Below, one piece after another: positions 18,627 through 26,708 of a stretch of 64,000 bases of DNA (position 1 is the stretch's first letter; every line of letters starts with the position of its first letter). Where the stretch lies: the NCBI RefSeq assembly GCF_004354045.1, contig NZ_SMRT01000017.1, positions 62,494 to 126,493 on the forward strand. Reading direction: 5' to 3'. The stretch comes from Paenibacillus piri (GTDB lineage Bacteria; Bacillota; Bacilli; Paenibacillales; NBRC-103111). The position numbers were made by a program, and so were the translations under genes. The notes below the pieces were generated by a model. It was not told where the DNA came from. It made no database searches and worked only from the letters and a program-made list of their open reading frames with translations.

Positions 18627-18656
18627 CCACTCCGCAAAATACGTTTTTGCGGAATG
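18627..18656 (-). other. Stem-loop between the binding-protein and ATPase genes
   Basis: CCACTCCGCAAAA (18627-18639) pairs with TTTTTGCGGAATGG (18644-18656), one mismatch, tiny loop. No T run follows on the minus strand. It probably protects or trims the mRNA 3' of the binding-protein gene, which is usually needed in excess (inference). Confidence 0.55.
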
Positions 18657-18677
18657 GTTTACTTCAAAATTAAACAC

Positions 18678-19730
18678 TCATTTAGAATAAAAACTCTCGT
18701 CAATTACTTTATCAATTGTAAAGTTTTTTTCCAAAACCCCTACTTCTTGAGCCGTTTGAATCGACCATTCGATTCCTTTTTTGTTGAATTTGGCGCCATC
18801 CGGAATAGTAGGGAGAACATCTGCCAGCCCCCTCTTCGTAATTTCCAGACCGAAACCTAATTCTTCTACGCCAACCTTAACCGCTTCATCAAAGTTGGCC
18901 GGATCCTTCACGAACTTTATTGCTTCCGACGTTGCCGCAATGAACGCTCTCAGCACCTCGGGTTTTTCGCGGATCATTTTCCCCGTCGTGGAAATTACAT
19001 CGTGATTGATGCCCGGTATATCGTCTCGAATGTTTGCAATCCGCTTATAGCCCAGATTTTCGGCTTCTATGTCAACCGGAGGCACGAGCGGAACTACAGC
19101 AACCTGGCCTGTTTTCAAAGCGGCGAACCGTGCAGGTGTTGCGCCGGCGGAAACAATTGTGACATCTTTATCCGGTTCCAATCCATGCTTCTTTAACCAC
19201 CATCTCATTTGAATATCGGTTCCGTTATTAGGTTGAAGAACAGCCGCCTTCTTCCCTTTCAAATCTTCAATTTTCTGAATATCTTTACCGACAAATACGG
19301 AAAATAAGGACTCGGCGGCTGTTGCCCCGATAATCTTCATGTCCGCGCCCTGTGCAACGCCGGAGATTACATTTTCAGGCAATCCGAAGGTAACGTCAAA
19401 ATCACCCGCTTGCAATCCTCTCAGCGCCACTACTCCGCCTTCAACGCCTTTAACATCAACGTCCAAGTTGTATTTTTTATAAATTCCGTTACGGATTCCA
19501 ACAAACACGACCGTAATGTCTTGTGTAGAGAGAGCCGCGCTGCCAACTTTAAATTTGGTCATCGCCTTTAATTTCAAATCAGTGCCGCTGCCTGCACTCG
19601 CGCCCTGGGTGTTTTGCGGAGCTGCGGTTGAGGAGGCTCCCGAGTCCCCTGTTCTCCCGCCTTGACTGCAACCGGTTACCAATAACATAATGGACAGCGA
19701 TATTCCAATAAAAACCTTTTTTGCCTTCAT
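18678..19730 (-). CDS. ABC importer substrate-binding lipoprotein (SsuA/NMT1-like)
   Basis: 350 residues with a lipoprotein signal peptide ending in LLVTGC (lipid-modified Cys about residue 21), then a Gly/Ser/Ala linker and a type-II periplasmic-binding fold: FKVGSAALSTQDITVVFVGIRNGIYKKYNLDVDVKGVEGG is the N-terminal SsuA/THI5-like strand pair, followed by DFDVTFGLPENVISGVAQGADMKIIGATAAESLFSVFVGKDI. It captures the ligand for the permease/ATPase pair downstream. The ligand is not identifiable by motif; aromatic acid is inferred from the operon. Confidence 0.88.
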   Translation of the reverse strand: MKAKKVFIGISLSIMLLVTGCSQGGRTGDSGASSTAAPQNTQGASAGSGTDLKLKAMTKFKVGSAALSTQDITVVFVGIRNGIYKKYNLDVDVKGVEGGVVALRGLQAGDFDVTFGLPENVISGVAQGADMKIIGATAAESLFSVFVGKDIQKIEDLKGKKAAVLQPNNGTDIQMRWWLKKHGLEPDKDVTIVSAGATPARFAALKTGQVAVVPLVPPVDIEAENLGYKRIANIRDDIPGINHDVISTTGKMIREKPEVLRAFIAATSEAIKFVKDPANFDEAVKVGVEELGFGLEITKRGLADVLPTIPDGAKFNKKGIEWSIQTAQEVGVLEKNFTIDKVIDESFYSK

Positions 19731-19797
19731 ACTTAAGACCCCCTTATTATTTAATGTTCATAATGTAATCCTGAAACTTTATCGATGACGAAACCTA

Positions 19798-21009
19798 TTA
19801 GTCCCGGCGCGGAGGTTCGCCGATGCCTTGCTCGCGAACGCTTGCGATCATGGCGGAGTTCAACATCCACCTCCTGGCGCGAACGGAATCGTTCGCTAAA
19901 TCGCGCATCTCCTGCTGCAGCTTAATTCTTTGCTGCGGATCTGCCTCCTTTACGACACGGGTATTTTTCTCGCTAATGCTTTTGACATAATCTACGGCTA
20001 CCCGACGTCGAACCTCGCTGTACATATCCAATTCCGCTGTAGCGTCGGCGCCGCCTATGATCCGGACAAGACGTTTGGTTAGATCCACAGCATCGTGAAT
20101 ACCGCTATTAAGTCCCAGTCCGCCCATAGGGCTGTTTAGATGAGCCGCGTCTCCCAGAAGGATTATCCGGCCTTCATAAAATTTCTCCGCAACCCGTTGG
20201 TGAATGCGGTAAATTGTATTTTCAATAATAGGGAACGTATCGTCCGTCTTAAGTGCAACACGCATTGTGTTTTGAATGCCTTCAAGGTCCAGTGCAACCT
20301 CATCCGGAATTTCCGGCGGAACAGGATAAAGAAACCGCCAAGCCTCAGGAACTCGGAGCATAAACAGAAACTGCTCCGGATCCGAAATATAATTAACATA
20401 AGCAAGGTCCGGTATATATTCGTTGAGCGCGACCGGCGTGCCCACCAGGAGCCACCGCTCCTCAAGCGTATAGCCGTCGAATGCAAAACCTAATGTTTTT
20501 CTGACCGTACTTCTTCCCCCATCAGCACCGAGAAAATAGGAGCCTCGTACCTGCTCACGGCCCTTTAGAGTTTCAACCGTGATTGTGACACCGTTTTCAT
20601 CTTGCTGAAACCCTGTCGCTTCCGAGTCGAAACGAAGCTCCACGTTTGACCGCTTTTCTAAACGTTCCTTCAAAACCTGCACATAAGTCGCTTGTGAGCA
20701 TTGCAGCCGAAAAGGATATTTCGTATCGTCTTTCAATAAATTGAAATCGAACTCCGCATATAATCCCGTTTTCCGGTCACGGTACTGTACCTTGTCCGCA
20801 ATGAGTCCCCGTTTCAATAAATCTTCACTAACACCGTAGGGTTCCAGCAATTCCAGTGTTCCGGCATGAAACGTAGACGCCCGCCATTCCGGACTTGGTG
20901 CGCTTCCTTTTTCCAATACAAGAACAGAAATGCCCTCCTGGGATAATATTTCTGCAGCCGTCAAACCAACCGGCCCCGCCCCTGCTATAACAATCGGATC
21001 CTTAGACAC
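19798..21009 (-). CDS. FAD-dependent aromatic hydroxylase
   Basis: 403 residues, class A flavoprotein monooxygenase. FAD-binding GAGPVGLTAAEIL is at about 10-22, the DG motif is FLGADGGRSTVRKTLG and the GD motif is GRIILLGDAAHLNSPMGGLGLNSGIHDAVDL. The family uses NAD(P)H and oxygen to hydroxylate phenolic acids. Beside a gentisate dioxygenase the best guess is 3-hydroxybenzoate 6-hydroxylase or an equivalent gentisate-forming enzyme (inference). It lacks the C-terminal thioredoxin-like domain of phenol hydroxylases. It is in one operon with the dioxygenase upstream and the importer downstream. Confidence 0.88.
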   Translation of the reverse strand: MSKDPIVIAGAGPVGLTAAEILSQEGISVLVLEKGSAPSPEWRASTFHAGTLELLEPYGVSEDLLKRGLIADKVQYRDRKTGLYAEFDFNLLKDDTKYPFRLQCSQATYVQVLKERLEKRSNVELRFDSEATGFQQDENGVTITVETLKGREQVRGSYFLGADGGRSTVRKTLGFAFDGYTLEERWLLVGTPVALNEYIPDLAYVNYISDPEQFLFMLRVPEAWRFLYPVPPEIPDEVALDLEGIQNTMRVALKTDDTFPIIENTIYRIHQRVAEKFYEGRIILLGDAAHLNSPMGGLGLNSGIHDAVDLTKRLVRIIGGADATAELDMYSEVRRRVAVDYVKSISEKNTRVVKEADPQQRIKLQQEMRDLANDSVRARRWMLNSAMIASVREQGIGEPPRRD

Positions 21010-21067
21010 GTTGCTTCATCTCCTTTACCCTTTGCTCAACCTATAGACTTTCCTGATCTCTGTCCAC

Positions 21068-22168
21068 TTAAAGAATGGGTTGAAATACATCATTGATATC
21101 CTGATGTCCGTCATTTTCCAAGTAAGTTTCCAGCTTTTCAAAATTGAAGGCTTCCATTAAAGGAAGATCATTTGTAGAAAACAAATAGCATTGCTCGCCG
21201 TCCGATGCGTTCACATGCTCGTGCCATGTCCAGGGAGGAACTACGAAGAAATCGCCCTCCGACCAATCGAATTTCACTCCGTTCATCACGGTGTAGCCGC
21301 TGCCTTTAAATACGTGATACACATTGCTGTGAACGTGGCGGTGGGCCTTGCCTTGGAAATTGGGCGGCAGCAGCTGCATTCTAGCCCCGATCCTGTCATT
21401 AGCATCTTTACCCGTGGAAGGGTTAATATACTCAATTGCATGACCGTCGTACGGATCAGGATCAAGTTCACTTAATCCGTCGAGTCCGGTTTTCGTCAAC
21501 CCCCATTTATACCGTGTCAAAGGCGCCAAGCTTGGATTCCGATCCGATATGGGCCGTGTCATTCCGCCTTGGTATCTTCTGGATCCGTAGTTATTCGGCA
21601 CTAGAAGTTGCTGCTGTTTCTGCGGATAAAATTCCGTAAAGCATACATTCATATATAAAGTAAACGGCGTATCCAGGCAATCCATCCACAGTACCGTTTC
21701 ATTGCCTTGATTCGTATGATCGTGCCAGGTCCAAGTCGGGGTAATCAAATAATCTCCCGGCTCGAATTCCTCTTCTCCCCCGTTTACTCTACCTTTTCCG
21801 CCTTCCCCCTGCATAATAAACCGCAGCGCTGTCGTAGTATGGCGATGAGCCGGGGCGACTTCACCGGGCTTAACCGCCTGTATGGCGGCATAAAGCGTAT
21901 GTGTGGCTCCTCCCCAACCATGCGGCTTAAGATCTTTCATTCCCGGATTAATCAGGAACACGGCACGGCGGTCGGCACCGTTACCTACTTCCAGCAAGTG
22001 CTCCGCTTCTTCCAGATTCCGACGAATGTGCTCTTTTTTCCACAGATAAGGGATAGGCCTTGCCTTCGGTTCAATGGTGTTGAGGCTATGAATCGATGCC
22101 CACAGCGGTCCTAGATTTTCGCTTGCCAATCTCTCGTGGAATTGTTCAAGTTTGTCGTTGTGAATCAT
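21068..22168 (-). CDS. Gentisate 1,2-dioxygenase-like bicupin
   Basis: 366 residues with two cupin domains. The first holds the iron site, PAHRHTTTALRFIMQGEG (His108, His110) and WTWHDHTNQG (His149/His151); the second repeats the pattern with GKAHRHVHSNVYHVFKGSG and WTWHEHVN. The enzyme opens gentisate between C1 and C2 with Fe(II) and oxygen to give maleylpyruvate. Close relatives use salicylate or 1-hydroxy-2-naphthoate, so the exact ring is not certain. Its ATG overlaps the stop codon of the hydrolase gene by one base (TAATG), indicating translational coupling. Confidence 0.88.
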   Translation of the reverse strand: MIHNDKLEQFHERLASENLGPLWASIHSLNTIEPKARPIPYLWKKEHIRRNLEEAEHLLEVGNGADRRAVFLINPGMKDLKPHGWGGATHTLYAAIQAVKPGEVAPAHRHTTTALRFIMQGEGGKGRVNGGEEEFEPGDYLITPTWTWHDHTNQGNETVLWMDCLDTPFTLYMNVCFTEFYPQKQQQLLVPNNYGSRRYQGGMTRPISDRNPSLAPLTRYKWGLTKTGLDGLSELDPDPYDGHAIEYINPSTGKDANDRIGARMQLLPPNFQGKAHRHVHSNVYHVFKGSGYTVMNGVKFDWSEGDFFVVPPWTWHEHVNASDGEQCYLFSTNDLPLMEAFNFEKLETYLENDGHQDINDVFQPIL

Positions 22169-23022
22169 TATGTTCCCTCCAGTCCTTTATAATCGACAGT
22201 TACGGAAAATTCCCCAATGCGATCGATTTGAATACGGACCGTATCTCCCCGGTCTATCGGCCCCACGCCATCCGGAGTTCCGGTCGTAATGATATCCCCT
22301 GGTTCCAAAGTCATCACCGAAGAAGCAGCTTCGAAAAATTTGTAGCAATCATAAATTAAATCCTTGGTGTTGGCGTTATGACGAAGTTCTTGATTAACCC
22401 ATAAACGGAAGCTAAGTTCGTTTGGATTCCCGATTTCATCAGCCGTCACAATCCACGGTCCGATCGGTGTAAAGGTATCGAACGATTTACGCCAAGGACG
22501 ATCTTCCTTTCCTCTGACCGTAATATCCATCAAGGCAAAATATCCGAAGATATAATGATGCGCTTTTGCAGCAGGCACGTCTTTCGCTTTTTTACCTACG
22601 ACAAAAGCCAGCTCTGCTTCATGATCCGTCCGACGCTCCGGAAAGGGGAGCTTGACAGTATCGCCAGGGCCAATAATAGAAGAAGGCGCTTTCAGGAAAA
22701 AGCCGAGTTTATCAACTGTATATTCTGCGTTGTTAAATTGCAAGTTCATTTCGTCCTGATGTAAATAATAATTGACTGGCGCTGCTACAATTTTACTTGG
22801 ATTGGGCACCGGAGGACGCAGATTTACTTCGGAGAGCAAATGAGACTTAGCAGAGGACAGGCTGCTATTAATTTGCGGTCGAAGCTCTTCGAAACGATCC
22901 ATCAATCTGACCAGCGAGTCCTGGGGATTGCTGGAGTCCCATGGAACAATACTATCTAGCTCAAATATTCGATCATCTTGTACAATGCCTGGAATAAAGT
23001 CATTAAATAAGGCAATTTTCAT
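22168..23022 (-). CDS. Fumarylacetoacetate hydrolase-family protein (fumaryl/maleylpyruvate hydrolase)
   Basis: 284 residues from the ATG at 23022 (AAAGGATG ahead of it); an in-frame ATG at 23070 has no ribosome site. The FAH fold is seen in IIGPGDTVKLPFPERRTDHEAELAFVVGKKAKDV (metal-ligand Glu pair), FGYFALMDITVRGKE and LEPGDIITTGTPDGVGPIDRGD. It hydrolyses the ring-cleavage product to pyruvate plus fumarate or maleate. No maleylpyruvate isomerase is visible, so it may act directly on maleylpyruvate or use an isomerase encoded elsewhere. First gene of the eight-gene operon. Confidence 0.88.
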   Translation of the reverse strand: MKIALFNDFIPGIVQDDRIFELDSIVPWDSSNPQDSLVRLMDRFEELRPQINSSLSSAKSHLLSEVNLRPPVPNPSKIVAAPVNYYLHQDEMNLQFNNAEYTVDKLGFFLKAPSSIIGPGDTVKLPFPERRTDHEAELAFVVGKKAKDVPAAKAHHYIFGYFALMDITVRGKEDRPWRKSFDTFTPIGPWIVTADEIGNPNELSFRLWVNQELRHNANTKDLIYDCYKFFEAASSVMTLEPGDIITTGTPDGVGPIDRGDTVRIQIDRIGEFSVTVDYKGLEGT

Positions 23023-23050
23023 TTTGAAACATCCTTTCAGCTCATCTAGT

Positions 23051-23107
23051 GAGTAATTCAACTCATTCACATTTCATACAATATCATACATAATTAAATA
23101 TAGTCAA
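23051..23107 (-). promoter_or_regulatory. Aromatic-operon promoter with IclR operator candidate
   Basis: On the minus strand TTGACT (23102-23107), an 18-bp spacer and TATTGT (23078-23083) form a promoter about 55 bp ahead of the hydrolase gene. A 14-bp near-palindrome, GAGTAATTCAACTC (23051-23064), lies just downstream of the expected transcription start. A matching site lies on the other side of the intergenic region. Confidence 0.55.
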
Positions 23108-23127
23108 TTTGATTTTTTAGAAAAAAT

Positions 23128-23162
23128 GAGTAGTTGAACTCAAAATCATCTTACTGTATAAT
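23128..23162 (+). promoter_or_regulatory. IclR-gene promoter overlapped by a second operator
   Basis: TTGAAC (23134-23139), exactly 17 bp, then a perfect TATAAT (23157-23162) precede the IclR gene. The operator-like GAGTAGTTGAACTC (23128-23141) covers the -35 box and shares 12 of 14 bases with the site at 23051. This predicts autorepression and divergent control from a pair of sites 77 bp apart. Confidence 0.65.
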
Positions 23163-23191
23163 CTTTTTCAAAGCTCATCAGGAGGTAAGCT

Positions 23192-23980
23192 ATGCGACAA
23201 ATTAATATGGAATCCAATCGATCGATCGACAGAGCCTTTGACGTACTTCAGGTTTTTACTATAGAACGACCTTCATTAACTAAAGAAGAAATATCTAAAT
23301 TAACTGACATTCCGGTTTCCACGGTTTATCGAATTCTCTATACGTTGGAACGCCGCAGCCTTGTCCGATTCGATCCGGATACTCTGTGTTATAGCCCTGG
23401 CTTTCGATTGATCGAATTCGGCTCGCTCATCTCTTCAATATTAGACGTGCATAGGGAAGCGGAAAGTTTCTTAAATGATCTTCATGTTCAAACAAGACAA
23501 ACCGTTCTCATGGCTATAAGCGATGGGGATCAGATTCTTTACGTCTTTAACAAGGAAAATTACGATGGTTTAAAATTTTCTTCCCATGTCGGTCAGCGGC
23601 GCCCCTACATTTATGGAATTTTGGGGCCTGTGCTTCTTTCCTATCTTCCTAATAAGCAGATCGAACGCATACTGGAAATACCTGTGCCAAAGCATACTCC
23701 TTATACGACTACTGATCCCGACTTGATCCGCAAACGCTTGCAGCTGATCAAAGACAACGGGTTTTATATCGAATCTGATGAAACCAATATTGGCGTGACT
23801 GGTATCGGGGCTCCTGTATTCGATGTCAGAAAAGAGGTTATCGCGGCTGTAGGAGTGATTGGTCCCTCTGTGCAGCTAGTGGGCGAAGTGCTGGAACAGG
23901 CCAAAGTGGCACTACTGACGGCTACACAAGGTATATCCTCAAAAATGGGTTATCCTGGGAAACTTCATTCAACTTTTTAA
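23192..23980 (+). CDS. IclR-family transcriptional regulator of the aromatic operon
   Basis: 262 residues: winged helix RAFDVLQVFTIERPSLTKEEISKLTDIPVSTVYRILYTLERRSLVRFDPDTLCYSPGFRLIEFG (about 13-75), then the IclR effector domain with LMAISDGDQILYV, GQRRPYIYGILGPVLLSYL and NIGVTGIGAPVFDVRKEVIAAVGVIGPS. AGGAGG precedes the ATG. It is divergent from the eight-gene operon and is expected to sense a hydroxybenzoate or gentisate-type effector, as MhpR/PobR-type relatives do (family knowledge plus inference). Confidence 0.9.
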   Translation: MRQINMESNRSIDRAFDVLQVFTIERPSLTKEEISKLTDIPVSTVYRILYTLERRSLVRFDPDTLCYSPGFRLIEFGSLISSILDVHREAESFLNDLHVQTRQTVLMAISDGDQILYVFNKENYDGLKFSSHVGQRRPYIYGILGPVLLSYLPNKQIERILEIPVPKHTPYTTTDPDLIRKRLQLIKDNGFYIESDETNIGVTGIGAPVFDVRKEVIAAVGVIGPSVQLVGEVLEQAKVALLTATQGISSKMGYPGKLHSTF

Positions 23981-24064
23981 CTATTCCAGCAGACAAATGG
24001 AACCGTGTTTGGCAGCACGAGCGGCGATTGCTCAGCTATACGTTTGACCAAGCTAATCGGAAAT

Positions 24065-24108
24065 GGGATCAAGTTCTTATCATTTGTTTTTGACAAGAAC
24101 TTGATCCC
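24065..24108. repeat. Perfect 14-bp inverted repeat
   Basis: GGGATCAAGTTCTT (24065-24078) and AAGAACTTGATCCC (24095-24108) are exact inverse copies with a 16-bp loop. Neither side carries the T run of a normal terminator; a run of seven A follows on the plus strand. It could be the stem of a relic transposable element or an unusual terminator. The rest of 23981-24296 holds no gene that I can support. Confidence 0.6.
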
Positions 24109-24142
24109 ATAAAAAAAGGAGCTGTCCCACAAGGGTATAGGC

Positions 24143-24190
24143 AAAGCCGCCTCCAACGCCACTGTATCAGTGGGATGGAAGCGGCTTTTT
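24143..24190 (+). terminator. Intrinsic terminator after the IclR gene
   Basis: AAAGCCGC...CCACTG, a TAT loop, CAGTGG...GCGGCTTTTT form a long, slightly bulged stem with a terminal T run in the plus orientation. It ends transcription from the IclR gene before the convergent dehydrogenase gene. Confidence 0.65.
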
Positions 24191-24296
24191 ACATGCAAAT
24201 TCATATCGCATAGGTTAAAAATACGCCTGCATCCTAATTGTTTTTTAGCCGATACCTTGCCAATTTTACCTCTGGTGATTTTTTGTCGGCTTAACG

Positions 24297-25310
24297 TCAG
24301 GCTATCGTTTCCAGCATTTCCGGCGTCACTTCAAAGCGCAGCGCTTGTCCGGACAAGTAGCGCTCGCATTCCTCGGCCATATACTGTCCCATGCGAAATA
24401 TTTCCATACTCATGCTGCCGGCGATATGGGGGGTGACGATAACATTCTCCAGCTGCAAAAAGGGACTGTCCGCAAGCACCGGCTCGGGATTCGTAACATC
24501 GAGCAGCGCGGTCCGCGTCGGCACCTCGCGCAGCGCCTTGATCAAATCGTCTTCCACGACCTGTGCGCCGCGTCCGGTATTAATAAACGTTGCGTTCGGC
24601 TTCATCAGGTCAAAATGCTGCTTGTTCAATATGCCGACGGTCGCAGGCAGATTGGCCAAATGATTGGAAATCGTATCGCAATTCGTGAAAATATCAATTA
24701 AATCGGTTTTGCGAACGTTGAGCTCCGCCGCTTTGGCATCCGGGAGAAACGGGTCGAAGACGTCGATCGTCACCTTGTTCCTGCTCAGCGTCTCAATAAC
24801 GCCTCTGCCGATCATGCCCGCTCCGAGAATGCCGATCCGCGCTCCGTAGTTGCCCGGATACGACTTCGTTATTTGCTGCGCTTCGCGATATTCCCCGGAT
24901 TGCTTGTAATGTCGGGCCGCCCGGTAAAATCCTTTATTCGCCAGCAAAATTTGCGCCGCCGTAAACTCGATGACCGGAATCGCGTTCGCGGCCCAAGCGC
25001 TGATTACCGATACTTGGCGGGCCATAAACGGCCGGGCAAACCGCTGAACGGAGCCTGCCGCATAAAAAACGATTTTCAAATTTGGCAAATATCGCTGCAG
25101 TTCTTCCTCCGAGAACGCCGTGATGCCCCATGTGGAAAAAGCAATCTCCGCATCCTGAATCCGATCCGCATGAAGTCCGGCATTTTCCCTGTTTATGTAG
25201 TCGGGATACAAATCCACCTTCGCCGTCAAGCTTGCGCGCACATCCACATCGTAAGCGTTGTCTATCGCGGGACTGCCGCTTTCCGCCAAAAATATGGCCT
25301 TCGCCTTCAT
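24297..25310 (-). CDS. D-isomer-specific 2-hydroxyacid dehydrogenase family protein
   Basis: 337 residues from the ATG at 25310 (GGAGG 7 bp upstream). NAD-binding motif GARIGILGAGMIGRGVIETLSRNKVTIDVFDPFL, the catalytic Arg region FINTGRGAQVVEDDLIKAL, the Glu in DVTNPEPVLADSP and the catalytic His in NVIVTPHIAGS are all present, so it should be active on a 2-hydroxy or 2-oxo acid. The N-terminal domain is atypical (STWGITAFSEEELQRYLPNLKIVFYAAGSVQRF). It stands alone on the minus strand between the aromatic operon and the aspartate dehydrogenase; the substrate is unknown. Confidence 0.88.
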   Translation of the reverse strand: MKAKAIFLAESGSPAIDNAYDVDVRASLTAKVDLYPDYINRENAGLHADRIQDAEIAFSTWGITAFSEEELQRYLPNLKIVFYAAGSVQRFARPFMARQVSVISAWAANAIPVIEFTAAQILLANKGFYRAARHYKQSGEYREAQQITKSYPGNYGARIGILGAGMIGRGVIETLSRNKVTIDVFDPFLPDAKAAELNVRKTDLIDIFTNCDTISNHLANLPATVGILNKQHFDLMKPNATFINTGRGAQVVEDDLIKALREVPTRTALLDVTNPEPVLADSPFLQLENVIVTPHIAGSMSMEIFRMGQYMAEECERYLSGQALRFEVTPEMLETIA

Positions 25311-25393
25311 TCTGCTGCCTCCAATCCTAATGTTCAACTTCGAATAACATTAATTATAGCAGCACATGCTGCAAGCGTATACAGCTTTTGGAG

Positions 25394-25667
25394 TTGATGG
25401 TGGCAGCCGCTGCGTACGGCACGACGGGGCCGGATTCAAGCTCCGGCAATGCGGCTGGAAGCGGAACGGGCGCCTGACGCGAAGGCTGCCGCAACGGCGC
25501 CGAAGGAGCTTGTGCTCAAACATCTACTGGTGAAACGAAGGTCAAAACCAATCCGAAAAAAGGCGTTGCCTTCGATTTCGGCGTTCTGGATTCATTGGAC
25601 CGGCTCTGCCTGGAGTCGGCGGGCGGCAGTAGCGCCGTCAGATTTAAATTCCGATTACAAACGATGA
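25394..25667 (+). pseudogene. Siderophore-binding lipoprotein relic (YclQ-like)
   Basis: A plus-strand frame reads LMVAAAAYGTTGPDSSSGNAAGSGTGA, a TGA stop, then AQTSTGETKVKTNPKKGVAFDFGVLDSLDRL. This is the start of a petrobactin/siderophore-binding lipoprotein: lipobox region, Ser/Gly linker and the KTNPKKVVVFDFGxLDxLDxLG motif. The lipidated Cys is Tyr, there is an in-frame stop, and homology ends after about 90 codons, where the aspartate dehydrogenase gene begins on the other strand. It is clearly inactive. Confidence 0.6.
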
Positions 25668-26450
25668 AGTCATATCCCGCAATGTCTTCGTCACGCTCAT
25701 GGCGACGATGTATCCGGTCTTCGGATTTCGCGATGACGGCGTGTTTTGAATTTGCAGTCTGATTTGTCCGAATTTGCCTCTCGCTTCGATCTCATGCGTA
25801 TTGTGGCTAATATGAGGGTCGACATATACTTTCACCTTCGTTTGGTCGAATCCGACGCCTGCAAGGCTCAATGCCGCAGAGACGTTGACGCTCTCCGGGA
25901 ACAACCGCGCAGAATCGCGGGCAACGCCCTCGAAGGCGCAGTACGGCTCGGTTAATTCGTCCAAATTGATCTGCCGCTCCACCAGAGTACCGTACCAGGC
26001 TTTGGTCGGCTTTCTTGTAATCAGCGTCACTTCCTCCATCGGTCCCAGGCTGCCTGCGGCGATTCGGTCCAAGCCACCTATCGCGGCGGAAGGAATGATG
26101 ATCTTTCTGCCGCACCGGGCGGCCGTTCCTTTCAACAGCTGCAGCAGCGCTTCATCGGCAAACGCGCCGACGCTCACTACAAGGAGATCTGCGCCGTGCA
26201 GCAGCGCTTTTTCCCCGTATTTTCTAACCGCTTCATGTCCGGCACACTCTACGACAATATCCGGAGACTGATTGAATAACTCGTCTTCATTATCCGTTAT
26301 CACATACGCCTCAGAGCGTAAACCGTCAAATTTGGACTTGTCCCGCACAAGAATCGCCGTTAACTGAATTAGCCCCGCTTCACCTTGAAGTATCGACCGG
26401 ACTACATCCTCGCCAATAGTTCCATACCCGATAATACCGACTTTTCGCAT
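25644..26450 (-). CDS. L-aspartate dehydrogenase-like protein
   Basis: 268 residues. Rossmann motif VGIIGYGTIGEDVVRSILQG (4-23), then DIVVECAGHEAVRKYGEKALLHGADLLVVSVGAFAD, IIIPSAAIGGLDRIAAG and VNVSAALSLAGVGFDQTKVKVYVDPHISHNTHEIEARG, which carries the family's C-terminal catalytic His. Homologues (NadX) oxidise L-aspartate to iminoaspartate or perform related deaminations. No nadA/nadC lie nearby, so a catabolic role is as likely as NAD synthesis. AGGAGGGCTT precedes the start. It is divergent from the ferredoxin gene at 26709, whose RidA-type neighbour class handles imines. Confidence 0.82.
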   Translation of the reverse strand: MRKVGIIGYGTIGEDVVRSILQGEAGLIQLTAILVRDKSKFDGLRSEAYVITDNEDELFNQSPDIVVECAGHEAVRKYGEKALLHGADLLVVSVGAFADEALLQLLKGTAARCGRKIIIPSAAIGGLDRIAAGSLGPMEEVTLITRKPTKAWYGTLVERQINLDELTEPYCAFEGVARDSARLFPESVNVSAALSLAGVGFDQTKVKVYVDPHISHNTHEIEARGKFGQIRLQIQNTPSSRNPKTGYIVAMSVTKTLRDMTSSFVIGI

Positions 26451-26541
26451 AAGCCCTCCTGCAAGTTAGTTTATAAAGATACATATATTTATCCGATTAC
26501 GACTTTATCGGGTTAAGACCCCCGCCTCCAAGGTGGGCCTT

Positions 26542-26596
26542 GAATCAGGTGGGGCAGAGTCCCTATCTGATTCCCCTATGTTCAGCAAAGCTGAAC
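26542..26596. other. Two stem-loops upstream of the ferredoxin promoter
   Basis: GAATCAG (26542-26548) pairs with CTGATTC (26567-26573), and GTTCAGC pairs with GCTGAAC (26580-26596, loop of 3). They lie in the 258-bp gap between the divergent aspartate dehydrogenase and ferredoxin genes. No T run follows, so the role is unknown. Confidence 0.35.
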
Positions 26597-26643
26597 GAGT
26601 TCACTTGTTCAGCCTCTATGTCTATCATATCAAAAATATTGTA

Positions 26644-26679
26644 TTTGGTATACCAAAAACCATAACATTATGTTATAAT
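26644..26679 (+). promoter_or_regulatory. Ferredoxin promoter with TTTGGTATACCAAA operator
   Basis: A perfect 14-bp palindrome TTTGGTATACCAAA (26644-26657) precedes a perfect -10 box TATAAT (26674-26679) and covers the -35 position. The half-site TGGTATA is shared with sites at 29127, 33431, 35670 and related ones further right, making this part of a common regulon. Confidence 0.65.
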
Positions 26680-26708
26680 GGGCTTATACCGAAGGGGAGG
26701 GATAACTT

